From Chloroflexota bacterium (GTDB taxonomy: Bacteria > Chloroflexota > Anaerolineae > UBA1429), in NCBI GenBank assembly GCA_014360745.1, contig JACIWY010000046.1:1-13801 (forward strand): 13,801 nt of DNA, written 5' to 3'. The translations under genes and the position numbers were made by a program. The notes beneath the pieces were generated by a model. It did no database searches, was not told the origin of the DNA, and saw only the letters and a list, made by a program, of their open reading frames with translations. Below, one piece after another: positions 6,320 to 13,300 of the stretch (positions are counted from its first letter, which is position 1; every line of letters begins with the position of its first letter).

Positions 6320-6967
6320 ATGCCCAAAGAGCGTATCTTTTATGCCCCCCAGCTCGCTCTGCAACCTTTGGCGGACGATCTAGAACAGTGGCTGAAGAAC
6401 CGAGATTTTGAGACCCAGGTCATGCCGGTCGAAGGCGGTGGTATGCTCATCCAGGCACGGCGCGAAGAGGGCTGGCGCCAGGTGTTGGGCATGGCGCTGG
6501 CCACGAACGTGGTGGTGAGCCGGGCCGGCCCGAACATCAAGGTGGAATGTGGGCAGGGCAAGTGGCTGGATAAGGCTGTGGTCGGCGCCGTGGGCCTGCT
6601 CCTGCTTTGGCCAGCCATGATCCCGGCTGCTGTAGGCGCATGGCAGCAGAGCAAGCTGCCCGACGAAATTTTCGATCAAGTTGCCTCCTACATCGCCCGC
6701 CAGCCGCAGGGACAGGAAATGGCCGCCGGGGCGGCTGCGGCAGCGCCTGTAACAGGCGCGCCCGCTGGCGTGCAGATGACCCAGTGCCCGAATTGTGGCG
6801 GCAGCGTCGCCGTCGGGGCCAAATTCTGTGAGCATTGCGGCCAGCGCTTGCCCGAAGTTCAAGCCGAGCCGCAACCCCAGTTTTGCGCCCAGTGTGGGGC
6901 GGAATTGTCCCCAGGGGCCAAGTTTTGCTCCGAGTGTGGCACCAGGGTGGGTGAAAAGGAAGCCTGA
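6320..6967 (+). CDS. Small membrane protein with two C-terminal zinc ribbons
   Basis: No function is recognised. The 215-residue protein has a soluble N-terminal alpha/beta region (1-80). One hydrophobic stretch follows (about 86-107, AVVGAVGLLLLWPAMIPAA), and then an Ala/Pro/Gly-rich linker (132-150). Two tandem zinc ribbons end the protein: C156/C159/C170/C173 and C189/C192/C203/C206. The ribbons are near duplicates, each with GAKFC-x2-CG, and match the double zinc-ribbon (DZANK/zinc-ribbon_3) style found in many bacterial membrane-associated proteins. The start at ATG 6320 follows AGGAG (6309-6313) by 6 bases; an in-frame GTG at 6281 is less likely. It lies 92 bases after the CorC-like gene and 29 before the dehydrogenase. 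A role in sensing or scaffolding would be speculation. Confidence 0.85.
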   Translation: MPKERIFYAPQLALQPLADDLEQWLKNRDFETQVMPVEGGGMLIQARREEGWRQVLGMALATNVVVSRAGPNIKVECGQGKWLDKAVVGAVGLLLLWPAMIPAAVGAWQQSKLPDEIFDQVASYIARQPQGQEMAAGAAAAAPVTGAPAGVQMTQCPNCGGSVAVGAKFCEHCGQRLPEVQAEPQPQFCAQCGAELSPGAKFCSECGTRVGEKEA

Positions 6968-6996
6968 TTTATCCATTAAAGTGAGGAGGATAGGGT

Positions 6997-7899
6997 ATGA
7001 TCAAACGCGTGGGCTTTGTCGGCGTGGGCACCATGGGCGAGCCGATGGCGGCCAATCTGCTCCAGGCCGGCTTTGAGGTAGCCGTCGTGGCCCATCGCAA
7101 CCGAGCGCCGATAGAGCGACTGTTACAAAAAGGCGCCACGGAAAAGGGCTCTATCGCCGAGCTGGCCGGAGAGGTCGAGGTGTTGGTGAGCTGTGTTTCT
7201 AACGATGCCGCCGTGGAAGAGGTGATGCTCGGCCAAAGGGGTGTCCGCGAGGGGGGCCATCCTGGGCTCATCGTCGTCGATACCAGCACCATCTCGCCCT
7301 TGACCTCACGACGTGTGGCGGCGACCCTGGCCGAGCGAGACATCACCATGCTCGACGCCCCCATTAGTGGGGGGCAGAGCGGAGCCATCGCCGGCACACT
7401 GGCCATTATGGTCGGCGGGCCACGTTCGGCCTATGAACGGGTCTTGCCCGTGCTACAGGGCATGGGCAAGAACATCACCTACATCGGCGAGAATGGTTCG
7501 GCGTTGGTGGTCAAGTTGTGCAACAATATGATCGTCGCCGCCATCACCGTCGCCGCTTCCGAAGCGCTGACCATGGCTGCCAAGGCCGGTATCGATACCG
7601 GCCTGGTCCATCAGGCGCTCTCGAACGCCACTTGCCGCGGCTGGATTATCAACGAGAAGCTGGCCAACAGCGTGCTGGTGGGCAACCTCAAACCCGGCTT
7701 CAAACTAGAGTTGATGCGCAAGGATATGGGCTTGGCACTCGATTTTGGCAAGGCGATGGACGTGCCCATGTTCCTAGCCGCCTTGGTCCATCAGCTCTAC
7801 ACCCAGGCCGACGGTTTGGGCAAGGGCGAGCTGGACACCATCGGCATCTGCGAGCTATACACCGACGCCACGGGGGTCAGCCTGGTCAAGAAAAGCTAA
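6997..7899 (+). CDS. NAD(P)-dependent beta-hydroxyacid dehydrogenase-family oxidoreductase
   Basis: This belongs to the 3-hydroxyisobutyrate / 6-phosphogluconate dehydrogenase superfamily, whose soluble enzymes oxidise beta-hydroxyacids or reduce the matching semialdehydes. The 300-residue protein has the dinucleotide-binding GVGTMGEPMAANL (9-21) and the substrate-binding DAPISGG (120-126). The catalytic Lys is in GSALVVKLCNN (Lys173, with Asn176/177), and the C-terminal helical domain contains the family KDMGLAL segment. The residues after the second strand (HRNRAPIE) carry Arg, as in NADPH-preferring members such as glyoxylate/succinic semialdehyde reductases; this cofactor call is inference. 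AGGAGG (6984-6989) is 7 bases upstream. It is the last gene of the group, directly before a terminator. The substrate is not predictable. Confidence 0.9.
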   Translation: MIKRVGFVGVGTMGEPMAANLLQAGFEVAVVAHRNRAPIERLLQKGATEKGSIAELAGEVEVLVSCVSNDAAVEEVMLGQRGVREGGHPGLIVVDTSTISPLTSRRVAATLAERDITMLDAPISGGQSGAIAGTLAIMVGGPRSAYERVLPVLQGMGKNITYIGENGSALVVKLCNNMIVAAITVAASEALTMAAKAGIDTGLVHQALSNATCRGWIINEKLANSVLVGNLKPGFKLELMRKDMGLALDFGKAMDVPMFLAALVHQLYTQADGLGKGELDTIGICELYTDATGVSLVKKS

Positions 7900-7918
7900 A
7901 ACCACACACGTTTTTGGG

Positions 7919-7950
7919 GACGCGAACGCGAAGCCGTTCGCGTCTTTACC
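7919..7950 (+). terminator. Intrinsic terminator after the dehydrogenase
   Basis: A perfect 10-bp stem, GACGCGAACG (7919-7928) with CGTTCGCGTC (7935-7944), closes a 6-base loop (CGAAGC). It is followed by TTTACCTCTCT, a short and imperfect U-rich run. It starts 20 bases after the dehydrogenase stop and ends just before the convergent flavin-reductase gene, so it may also block transcription from the other side, although the minus-strand side lacks a U-tract. Confidence 0.8.
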
Positions 7951-7962
7951 TCTCTATCTGAT

Positions 7963-8481
7963 TTAGTAGTCTGCGGCGGCGTAGGCGCCCAGGATCTCGC
8001 CATAGTAGAAGCGGTGATAATCGCGCCCCCCGTAGGAAGCCTCTTCGATGTCGCGCCTCAAGTTGGCCGGGATCAGATCGTTAAAGTGGGCGACCCGGCA
8101 CTCGTAGACCATCGGGCAGTCGTCGATGGTGACGGCGGGCACCATTTGACCGGGCGTCGTAGCTACATGATAGGCGGCGAACTTGTCCAGGTCACGGCCG
8201 CTGCGCGTGCCACACACGCCCACAAAGGAGCGCATCGCCTCGCTCGGCACGTTGACGGTAAAGGCTTGGGATTCCTCGATGAATTCGTAGGTATAGCGCG
8301 ACGGCCTGACCATGACCACAAAGACCGGCCGCGCCCACATGACGCCCACGCTGCCCCAGCCGATGGTCATGACGTTAGATTGGCCGTTGGCCTTGGTAGA
8401 AGCCAGAAGCAGGCCGGGGTTGCGCAATAGGGCCAAGGTCTTGGTGAGTTGATAATCGTAATTTACGCGCGTACGTTCCAT
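7963..8481 (-). CDS. Flavin reductase-like (FMN-binding split barrel) protein
   Basis: This is a member of the flavin reductase-like family (DIM6/NTAB group), small FMN-binding proteins that often act as NAD(P)H:flavin reductases or as flavoproteins of unknown role. The 172-residue protein has the family pattern in order: NVMTIGWGSVGVMWARP (FMN-binding strand and loop), RPSRYTYEFIE, FTVNVP, GTRSGRDLDKF, and the C-terminal HRFYYGEILGAY segment. The start at ATG 8481 is chosen because AAAGGA lies 6 bases upstream and the N-terminus beyond it is not family-like. It is divergent from the AAC(3)-like gene with 65 bases between, and converges with the dehydrogenase group at the terminator. Partner and substrate are unknown. 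Confidence 0.88.
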   Translation of the reverse strand: MERTRVNYDYQLTKTLALLRNPGLLLASTKANGQSNVMTIGWGSVGVMWARPVFVVMVRPSRYTYEFIEESQAFTVNVPSEAMRSFVGVCGTRSGRDLDKFAAYHVATTPGQMVPAVTIDDCPMVYECRVAHFNDLIPANLRRDIEEASYGGRDYHRFYYGEILGAYAAADY

Positions 8482-8546
8482 GGCTTGTCCTTTCCTGGGC
8501 AACGGGTTCTTGCCAACTATCATAATACAAGGAGTGGAAGGAGGCA

Positions 8547-9332
8547 ATGGACCTTCCAAAAGGGTTTGCGAAGGGGGCGGATGAAGCCAGACGGCGTATT
8601 TGCGCCGAGTTGCTGCGCGTAGGGCTGCGGCGCGGCGGGATCGTCCTGGTGCATTCGTCGCTTTCCTCTTTGGGGCATGTCCCCGGTGGGCCCGAGACGG
8701 TGATCCTGGGCCTGCTAGAGGCGTTGGGCCCCGATGGCACTTTGCTCATGCCCGCGTTGAGCTATGAACTGGTCGGCCCGGAACAGCCGGTCTTTGATGT
8801 GCTCCGCACGCCGAGCAACGTAGGCGCCATCCCCGAGCATTTTCGCACCAGGTCGGGCACGCTGCGCAGCATCCATCCTACCCATTCGGTATGCGGCGTC
8901 GGGCGCCTGGCGGGGGGGATCCTGGCCGAGCATCACCTCGACGATACGCCCGTTGGGCCGCATTCCCCCTTCCGTCGGGTGCGCGATCTCGGTGGGCAGA
9001 TCCTTTTTTTGGGCTGTGGGCTGCGGCCCAACACATCAATGCACGGCGTGGAAGAGTTGGCCGAGGTGCCCTACCTGTTTGGCGAGACATACATCTATCG
9101 CATCATCGATGCCCAGGGCCGCGAATGGTCGGCGCGCCATCGCCATCATAACTTTGCCGGTTGGAGGCAACGTTACGATCGGGTCGCCGATTTGCTAACG
9201 GCCGGCGCCGAAATCAAGGCCGGCCGGGTCCTGCAGGCCACGGTGCATATTCTCCAAGCCCGGCCGATGTGGCGCCGCGCGTTAGAGGCGCTGCGCAGCG
9301 ATCCCTTTTATTTCGTCGAGCGCCGCCGTTAA
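8547..9332 (+). CDS. AAC(3)-family N-acetyltransferase (YokD-like)
   Basis: This is a member of the aminoglycoside 3-N-acetyltransferase fold family, which uses acetyl-CoA. Many chromosomal relatives, such as Bacillus YokD, are not known to act on aminoglycosides. The 261-residue protein has the ordered family motifs VHSSLSSLG (35-43), GTLLMPALSY (64-73), RSIHPTHSVCGVG (107-119, with the conserved His pair), GPHSPF (137-142) and NTSMHGVEE (162-170). Length matches the family. AGGAGG (8539-8544) is only 2 bases before the ATG and AAGGAG (8529-8534) is 12 before, so initiation is odd, but no alternative start is near. It converges on the M55 peptidase gene with a 22-base gap. There is no mobile-element context, so a housekeeping role is more likely than acquired resistance. 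Confidence 0.88.
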   Translation: MDLPKGFAKGADEARRRICAELLRVGLRRGGIVLVHSSLSSLGHVPGGPETVILGLLEALGPDGTLLMPALSYELVGPEQPVFDVLRTPSNVGAIPEHFRTRSGTLRSIHPTHSVCGVGRLAGGILAEHHLDDTPVGPHSPFRRVRDLGGQILFLGCGLRPNTSMHGVEELAEVPYLFGETYIYRIIDAQGREWSARHRHHNFAGWRQRYDRVADLLTAGAEIKAGRVLQATVHILQARPMWRRALEALRSDPFYFVERRR

Positions 9333-9351
9333 AGCGCTTGTGAGAGGCGCT
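9333..9351. terminator. Small hairpin between convergent genes
   Basis: A 7-bp stem (AGCGCTT with GAGGCGCT-side bases, one G-U pair) and a 5-base loop fill the 22-base gap between the AAC(3)-like stop and the M55 peptidase stop. No U-tract follows on either strand, so terminator function is uncertain. Its position between two convergent stop codons is the main argument. Confidence 0.35.
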
Positions 9352-9354
9352 CGA

Positions 9355-10131
9355 TCAGATGAGTAGATCCTCCAGGCGCTCCGCCACTTTGACAAAAGTG
9401 CGCGCGTCGAGCTGTCGGAATCCTCGCGACGTGTAGGCCACGGGATCGGTGCGCGCCCAAATGCGGATTTCCTGCTCATAAGGGGGGCCGGAGAGAACAA
9501 AAGGCGCGATCTCGTGCGCGTGCGCCGTCGCCTCGGCCGCCACAGAGCGGATGAGGTCGCGGGCGTCCTCTGGGGCCATATGCAAGGCCACCTGGGGCTC
9601 CAGGCCGATCTTGACCTCGGCGCAGTAAATGCCGGGGATCAAGGCGCGCGCCTCGGCGGCCATCTTGTCGTCTCCGCTGACAAAGACGGTGGGCACGCCA
9701 TAGGCCCCCGCCAGCGCGGCCCGGCAGCCGAACTCGCCCAATTCGACCCCGTTAATGCGGATGTACTCGATATTGCGCGACGAGTAGCTGTGCGCCAGGT
9801 TACCGCCAAGCGTCCCCGCTTTGGCGTGTTGGCCCAGGAAAAAGAGGGCATCGAACGAGTCGTCCAGATAGGAAGGCGGCTCGATGCGCATGTTGTTAAT
9901 CATCCTGGCGCCACGGGGAAAGCGCTCAAAATCGATGGAGCCACAACCGTGGGCATCCCACACCCAGATATCCGCTTGAGGATCAACTTGTTGGATCCCC
10001 TCTACGCAGGCGCGTAGCTCCTCGGTCATCAGCCGCACAGCCTGCGGATAGCCGGGGGTGTCGGCGCCGGTCTGATCCCAGCGCGCTACCCCCGAGACGC
10101 CCTCCAGATCGGTGAGAATATAGATCTTCAT
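9355..10131 (-). CDS. M55-family D-aminopeptidase (DppA-like)
   Basis: Peptidase family M55 contains Bacillus subtilis DppA, a zinc-dependent decameric D-aminopeptidase that removes N-terminal D-amino acids. The 258-residue protein keeps the expected metal and catalytic residues: Asp8 and Glu10 in TDLEGVSG, His61 in DAHG, His102 in GQHA, His114 in NLAHS, and Glu133 in GVELGEFG. These are within two positions of the DppA numbering as I remember it. No signal peptide is visible, so it is probably cytosolic. The ATG at 10131 follows a purine-rich AAAGGGGGAACG site. It lies 41 bases downstream of the GT39 gene on the same strand, probably co-transcribed. No dipeptide ABC transporter genes are present here. 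A role in recycling D-amino-acid peptides from peptidoglycan is possible but inferred. Confidence 0.92.
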   Translation of the reverse strand: MKIYILTDLEGVSGVARWDQTGADTPGYPQAVRLMTEELRACVEGIQQVDPQADIWVWDAHGCGSIDFERFPRGARMINNMRIEPPSYLDDSFDALFFLGQHAKAGTLGGNLAHSYSSRNIEYIRINGVELGEFGCRAALAGAYGVPTVFVSGDDKMAAEARALIPGIYCAEVKIGLEPQVALHMAPEDARDLIRSVAAEATAHAHEIAPFVLSGPPYEQEIRIWARTDPVAYTSRGFRQLDARTFVKVAERLEDLLI

Positions 10132-10172
10132 CGTTCCCCCTTTGAGAGTCTTGAAGGCCGGGCACTTGTTCT

Positions 10173-13034
10173 TTAATGAAGGGTGATCTCCCCTTTACCC
10201 AGCAGGAGGCGGCGGTCGGGCAAAGGCTGCCCCTGCACATCGGTGCCCGGCAATCGTACGCCCGTGTCGGCATCATACCAGCCCAAAGCCAGCGTATAGC
10301 GACCGGGCGGGGCATCGGCGGCCACGGCGAGGGTGTACGTATCCACCAGAATCTCGCCGGGCAACCAGCTCGTCGTCGGGCAGGTGCCGCCGCAAGGCAA
10401 GGCGTCTACCTGGCCGCGAATCCGGCCGGCTTCGTCCAGCAGATGCAAAAAGAAGGTATAAGAGGTGTCCATTGCCATCTCATCTCGCCAGCAGAGGGTC
10501 ACCGTCAAGGCGCCTCCCTGAAACAAGGCCGAGGTAGACAGCTCATAACCCAACAGGGTGAAGCGCCCCGGCTGCCCAAAACGGGCGCCGCTCCTTTGGG
10601 CCATGATGGGGGCGGTATAGCTTCGCTCGCGCCCGCGCACCGGCAGGGCGGCCAATTGGGCGCTGTCGAGCACCTGGCCCTTGTCGTCCAATAGATCGGC
10701 CCATACTCCATACTCGCCGCTCGGCGTTCGGCGATCGACGCCAAGGTCGTACTGGCCACATACGATCTCGCCCGCGGGCCATCGGCTGCTGGGGTAGCTT
10801 GGGCTCGCAAGCGGCGCCGTCGTCTCGGCCCAGACCTTTACGCCGTCCGTCAGGCGGAGGCGCACGGCATAGTCTTGGGCGGGGGCGTGGCCCGCCTGCC
10901 AGCAAAGCTTGACGATCGGCCGATCTCCGGGGCGAGCCTCCCCTGTGGAAAGGGTATAGCCGAGAAGGCGCAAGTCGGGCCCTAGGGCGGCCTCCAAGCG
11001 GGTCGCCAGGTTCAGACGCTCGACCTTGGGCGGCTGTGGCGCCGGCCGCACGACGGCCTGGGATAAGCGGATGTCATAGCCGATAGGCTGCCCATTTTCA
11101 TCCAATAAAGGCACTCCCGCCCAGCGGCCCTCGGGGTGGACACGCACCAGTACGTCGTACCTCCCCGGAGGAGTGCCCGCGTTCACCGGCAGTTCGAAGG
11201 TCTGCAAAGTGGTCTCGTCGGGCGGCCAGCGGGTGGTGGGGATGAGCACGGCGCGTTCCAGGCCCTTTTCGTCCCACCAAGTCTCGCGGTCGATGTCCAC
11301 CAACTGCTTTCCCCCCAAGCCCCACTCGTGGCCTCGCCCGTCCATGAGCCGCAACGTCACCCAATAGTCCTCGGGCATGGAGGCCAAGCCATGCCAGCGC
11401 AACTCCATCTGAAGCTGGTCGCCAGGCGCGACCTCTTGTTGTAGCCAGTGCAAACCCGTCAGCTCCAATTGATAGCCCAGGTTGGCGCGCAGCGTCTCGC
11501 CCGGCCAGAGGTCCTCGCGGGCATAGATTTCCAGCAAGCGATAATCATACTGGCGGCGCTCGACCAGGTGAAAGTGGGTCTGAAGGTAGCGTTTGAACGC
11601 CGGATAATCATGGAGGTTCACGAACTGGTGTGAGCCGTGGGCGATGTTGAGCAGCACCATGCGCACGCCGTACGCTTCGATCTCTTGGATGAGCTGGGTG
11701 CCGAGAATCTGGCCGCTGAGCGCCGCGCCGCGCGAGATGCCGGCGGCGATGGGCGGCGCGGGTCGCCGGGCGAAAAAGTTGAGCCCTGGGTAATCGCTCA
11801 TGATATATTCGTCGGGGGCGGTATGGGCCTGAAGATAACGCACCCACTCCGCGGTGTTGTCCGGCCCCCAACCGGCCACCAGGGCGTTATGCCGCGCTTG
11901 GGGGAGCAAGGCCAAGGCCAGCCAAGCCGAGGCAAGTGCCCAGGCCAAGACGCGCCGCCCCACGCGCAGAGCCGGCGCGCCTCCATGTGCCGCGAGGCCG
12001 GCGATCCTCTGCCAAAGGCCGTACAGGCCAAAGCCGCCCAGGGCGGCCAAGGCGGGCACGATGTAGGTCAGATGGCGCTCTTGCAGGGAGCGGGTCATCA
12101 ACATAAAGGCCGCCACGGTGGGCAACTGATAGGCGTAAAGGCCGGACATCGGCCTGCGTGCTTGCGAGCTTGGGCGCGGCCAAAACAGCCAAAGCAAGCC
12201 TGCGCCGCTGAGGGCTATATAGGCCGGCTGAGCTCGAACATAGTCGCCGTAAAGGGCAAAGGCTTTGAGCACCACCTGGCGCCAAGGCGTGCCGCTGCCT
12301 TGACGGAGGTGATGGCCGAGGACGGCGGCAACGAAATGCCCGCTCAGCCCTTGGAACAGGCCACCGACAACGCCCACGACTATGGTAAAGGGCAAGGTGA
12401 CGCATAAAATGGCAAAAAGCGTATCTCGCCAGTTGCGATGGCGCAGGCCATCTAACAGCAGGAACAAGCCAAGGCCGGCCATAGGCAGCGCGCCGAACAA
12501 TTTGGACATCATCGACGCCCCAAGCGCCACGCCGGCGAGGCACAGATAGCCTCGTCGACGCTGTGGGTAGCCTAGAACGAACCAGTACAATCCCAGGGCG
12601 GCCCAAAAGAGCATGGGCGCCTCGGGCCGGAAAAAGCGTGCCGCCCAAAAAATGTCGCGTTGTATAGCCATAAGCGCCAGCGTCAGCAAGGCGGGCCAAG
12701 CGCCCCATAGGTGTCGCACCGTCAGGAAGGTCAACAGCAAAGCGCCCAACACATAGAGGGTCATCGACCAACGCGCGGCGGCCACCGAGAGGTTGCTGAG
12801 GCCCAGCACAAGGGCGCCCGGGTAGAGGAAAACGGGCAATTGGGGCGTCAAAAAGTCGCGATAGGGGACCTCGCCCAGCGAGATGCGCCAGGCGGCGTAG
12901 AGATAACCGCCTTCGTCGTCGTAGGCCAGCCAAGCCGTGAGGCGCCGGGTATAATAGGCGGTGCCGGCGAGTAGAATCGAGAGCGCCAGCCATGTTATGA
13001 GCCGACCCTGCGGCGAGTTCCGCTCCTGTGTCAA
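10173..13034 (-). CDS. GT39-family membrane glycosyltransferase with repeated C-terminal modules
   Basis: This is a polytopic ArnT/PMT-like (GT39, GT-C fold) glycosyltransferase, expected to move a sugar from a lipid-phosphate donor onto an acceptor on the outer face of the membrane. The 953-residue protein has about ten hydrophobic segments between 12 and 377. The first outer loop carries the conserved acidic motif AYDDEGGYLYAA (37-48, with D39 D40 E41), followed by GEVPYRDF (54-61). Later come FRPEAP (135-140) and QERHLTYIVPAL (318-329). The part after residue 380 should lie outside the membrane. It holds a linker domain and then three related beta-rich modules (about 513-640, 684-785, 817-925). 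The start is TTG 13034: GAGGG lies 7 bases upstream, no ATG or GTG is in frame above it, and the next Met is at residue 91. The real donor and acceptor are unknown. The M55 gene follows after 41 bases. Confidence 0.88.
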   Translation of the reverse strand: MTQERNSPQGRLITWLALSILLAGTAYYTRRLTAWLAYDDEGGYLYAAWRISLGEVPYRDFLTPQLPVFLYPGALVLGLSNLSVAAARWSMTLYVLGALLLTFLTVRHLWGAWPALLTLALMAIQRDIFWAARFFRPEAPMLFWAALGLYWFVLGYPQRRRGYLCLAGVALGASMMSKLFGALPMAGLGLFLLLDGLRHRNWRDTLFAILCVTLPFTIVVGVVGGLFQGLSGHFVAAVLGHHLRQGSGTPWRQVVLKAFALYGDYVRAQPAYIALSGAGLLWLFWPRPSSQARRPMSGLYAYQLPTVAAFMLMTRSLQERHLTYIVPALAALGGFGLYGLWQRIAGLAAHGGAPALRVGRRVLAWALASAWLALALLPQARHNALVAGWGPDNTAEWVRYLQAHTAPDEYIMSDYPGLNFFARRPAPPIAAGISRGAALSGQILGTQLIQEIEAYGVRMVLLNIAHGSHQFVNLHDYPAFKRYLQTHFHLVERRQYDYRLLEIYAREDLWPGETLRANLGYQLELTGLHWLQQEVAPGDQLQMELRWHGLASMPEDYWVTLRLMDGRGHEWGLGGKQLVDIDRETWWDEKGLERAVLIPTTRWPPDETTLQTFELPVNAGTPPGRYDVLVRVHPEGRWAGVPLLDENGQPIGYDIRLSQAVVRPAPQPPKVERLNLATRLEAALGPDLRLLGYTLSTGEARPGDRPIVKLCWQAGHAPAQDYAVRLRLTDGVKVWAETTAPLASPSYPSSRWPAGEIVCGQYDLGVDRRTPSGEYGVWADLLDDKGQVLDSAQLAALPVRGRERSYTAPIMAQRSGARFGQPGRFTLLGYELSTSALFQGGALTVTLCWRDEMAMDTSYTFFLHLLDEAGRIRGQVDALPCGGTCPTTSWLPGEILVDTYTLAVAADAPPGRYTLALGWYDADTGVRLPGTDVQGQPLPDRRLLLGKGEITLH
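10260..11498 (-). repeat. Three tandem copies of a beta-rich protein module in the GT39 gene
   Basis: The C-terminal part of the GT39 protein contains three diverged copies: about 11498-11115, 10985-10680 and 10586-10260. Copies 2 and 3 share the signature LLGY-x-LST, then a hydrophobic strand ending LCW, then W-x-[PA]-GEI-[VL], then P-x-G-x-Y near the end. Copy 1 is more diverged (LELTGL, LRW, TTRWPPDE, TPPGRYDVLV) and has a longer insertion. The pattern suggests an immunoglobulin-like or jelly-roll sandwich, although no fold can be confirmed here. The same module occurs in the partial gene at 13297-13801. Confidence 0.75.
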
Positions 13035-13138
13035 CGTGTTACCCTCGTAGGTAAAGTGTATCGCGTAATTATCGCCGTAACTGCGTCGAACCTGTGGCCA
13101 GATGGCATAGGTGCGATGGCGTCCTTTTCGCTATCGGA

Positions 13139-13300
13139 TCAAATCATAATGGCAGCGCACCCATAGCGCAAAACCGTCCGATAAGTCAAATCTTTTCTCC
13201 CAAAAGACCAAGTCGCGAGATCGAACCGCTCGGCGAGGGCGATGATCTCCCCGTCGGTCAAGGCGCCGTTTGCTTCTCTCAACGGCTTCCAGGGTATCAA
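13139..13300 (-). pseudogene. Possible decayed reading frame between the two glycosyltransferase-type genes
   Basis: A 53-codon frame runs from TTG 13300 to TGA 13141-13139. Its TTG overlaps the stop codon of the upstream partial gene. The translation looks protein-like in its first half (LREANGALTDGEIIALAERF, then DLATWSFGRKDLTYR), with G/C-rich third positions from ACC to TTC. The same frame stays open for about 35 more codons past the TGA, to a stop close to the GT39 start. No start site with a ribosome binding site is visible. It may be the remnant of a gene or of a lost protein tail; I do not recognise the family. The rest of the spacer, 13035-13138, shows only the GT39 ribosome binding site. 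Confidence 0.3.

Noticed and set aside
8482..8546. Divergent promoter pair between the flavin reductase-like and AAC(3)-like genes
   Set aside because: CATAAT at 8521-8526 resembles a -10, but no -35 lies at a suitable distance and its start would fall on the ribosome binding site; support is too weak.
9380..9410. Second copy of the 94-124 palindrome (CCGCCACTTT match)
   Set aside because: Only about 10 bases match, and they lie within the M55 coding sequence; no complementary arm follows.
11887..12993. 368-residue minus-strand ORF inside the GT39 gene
   Set aside because: It is a shifted-frame shadow of the GT39 gene with Arg/Ala/Pro-rich, non-domain sequence; the GT39 frame has clear membrane segments and motifs.
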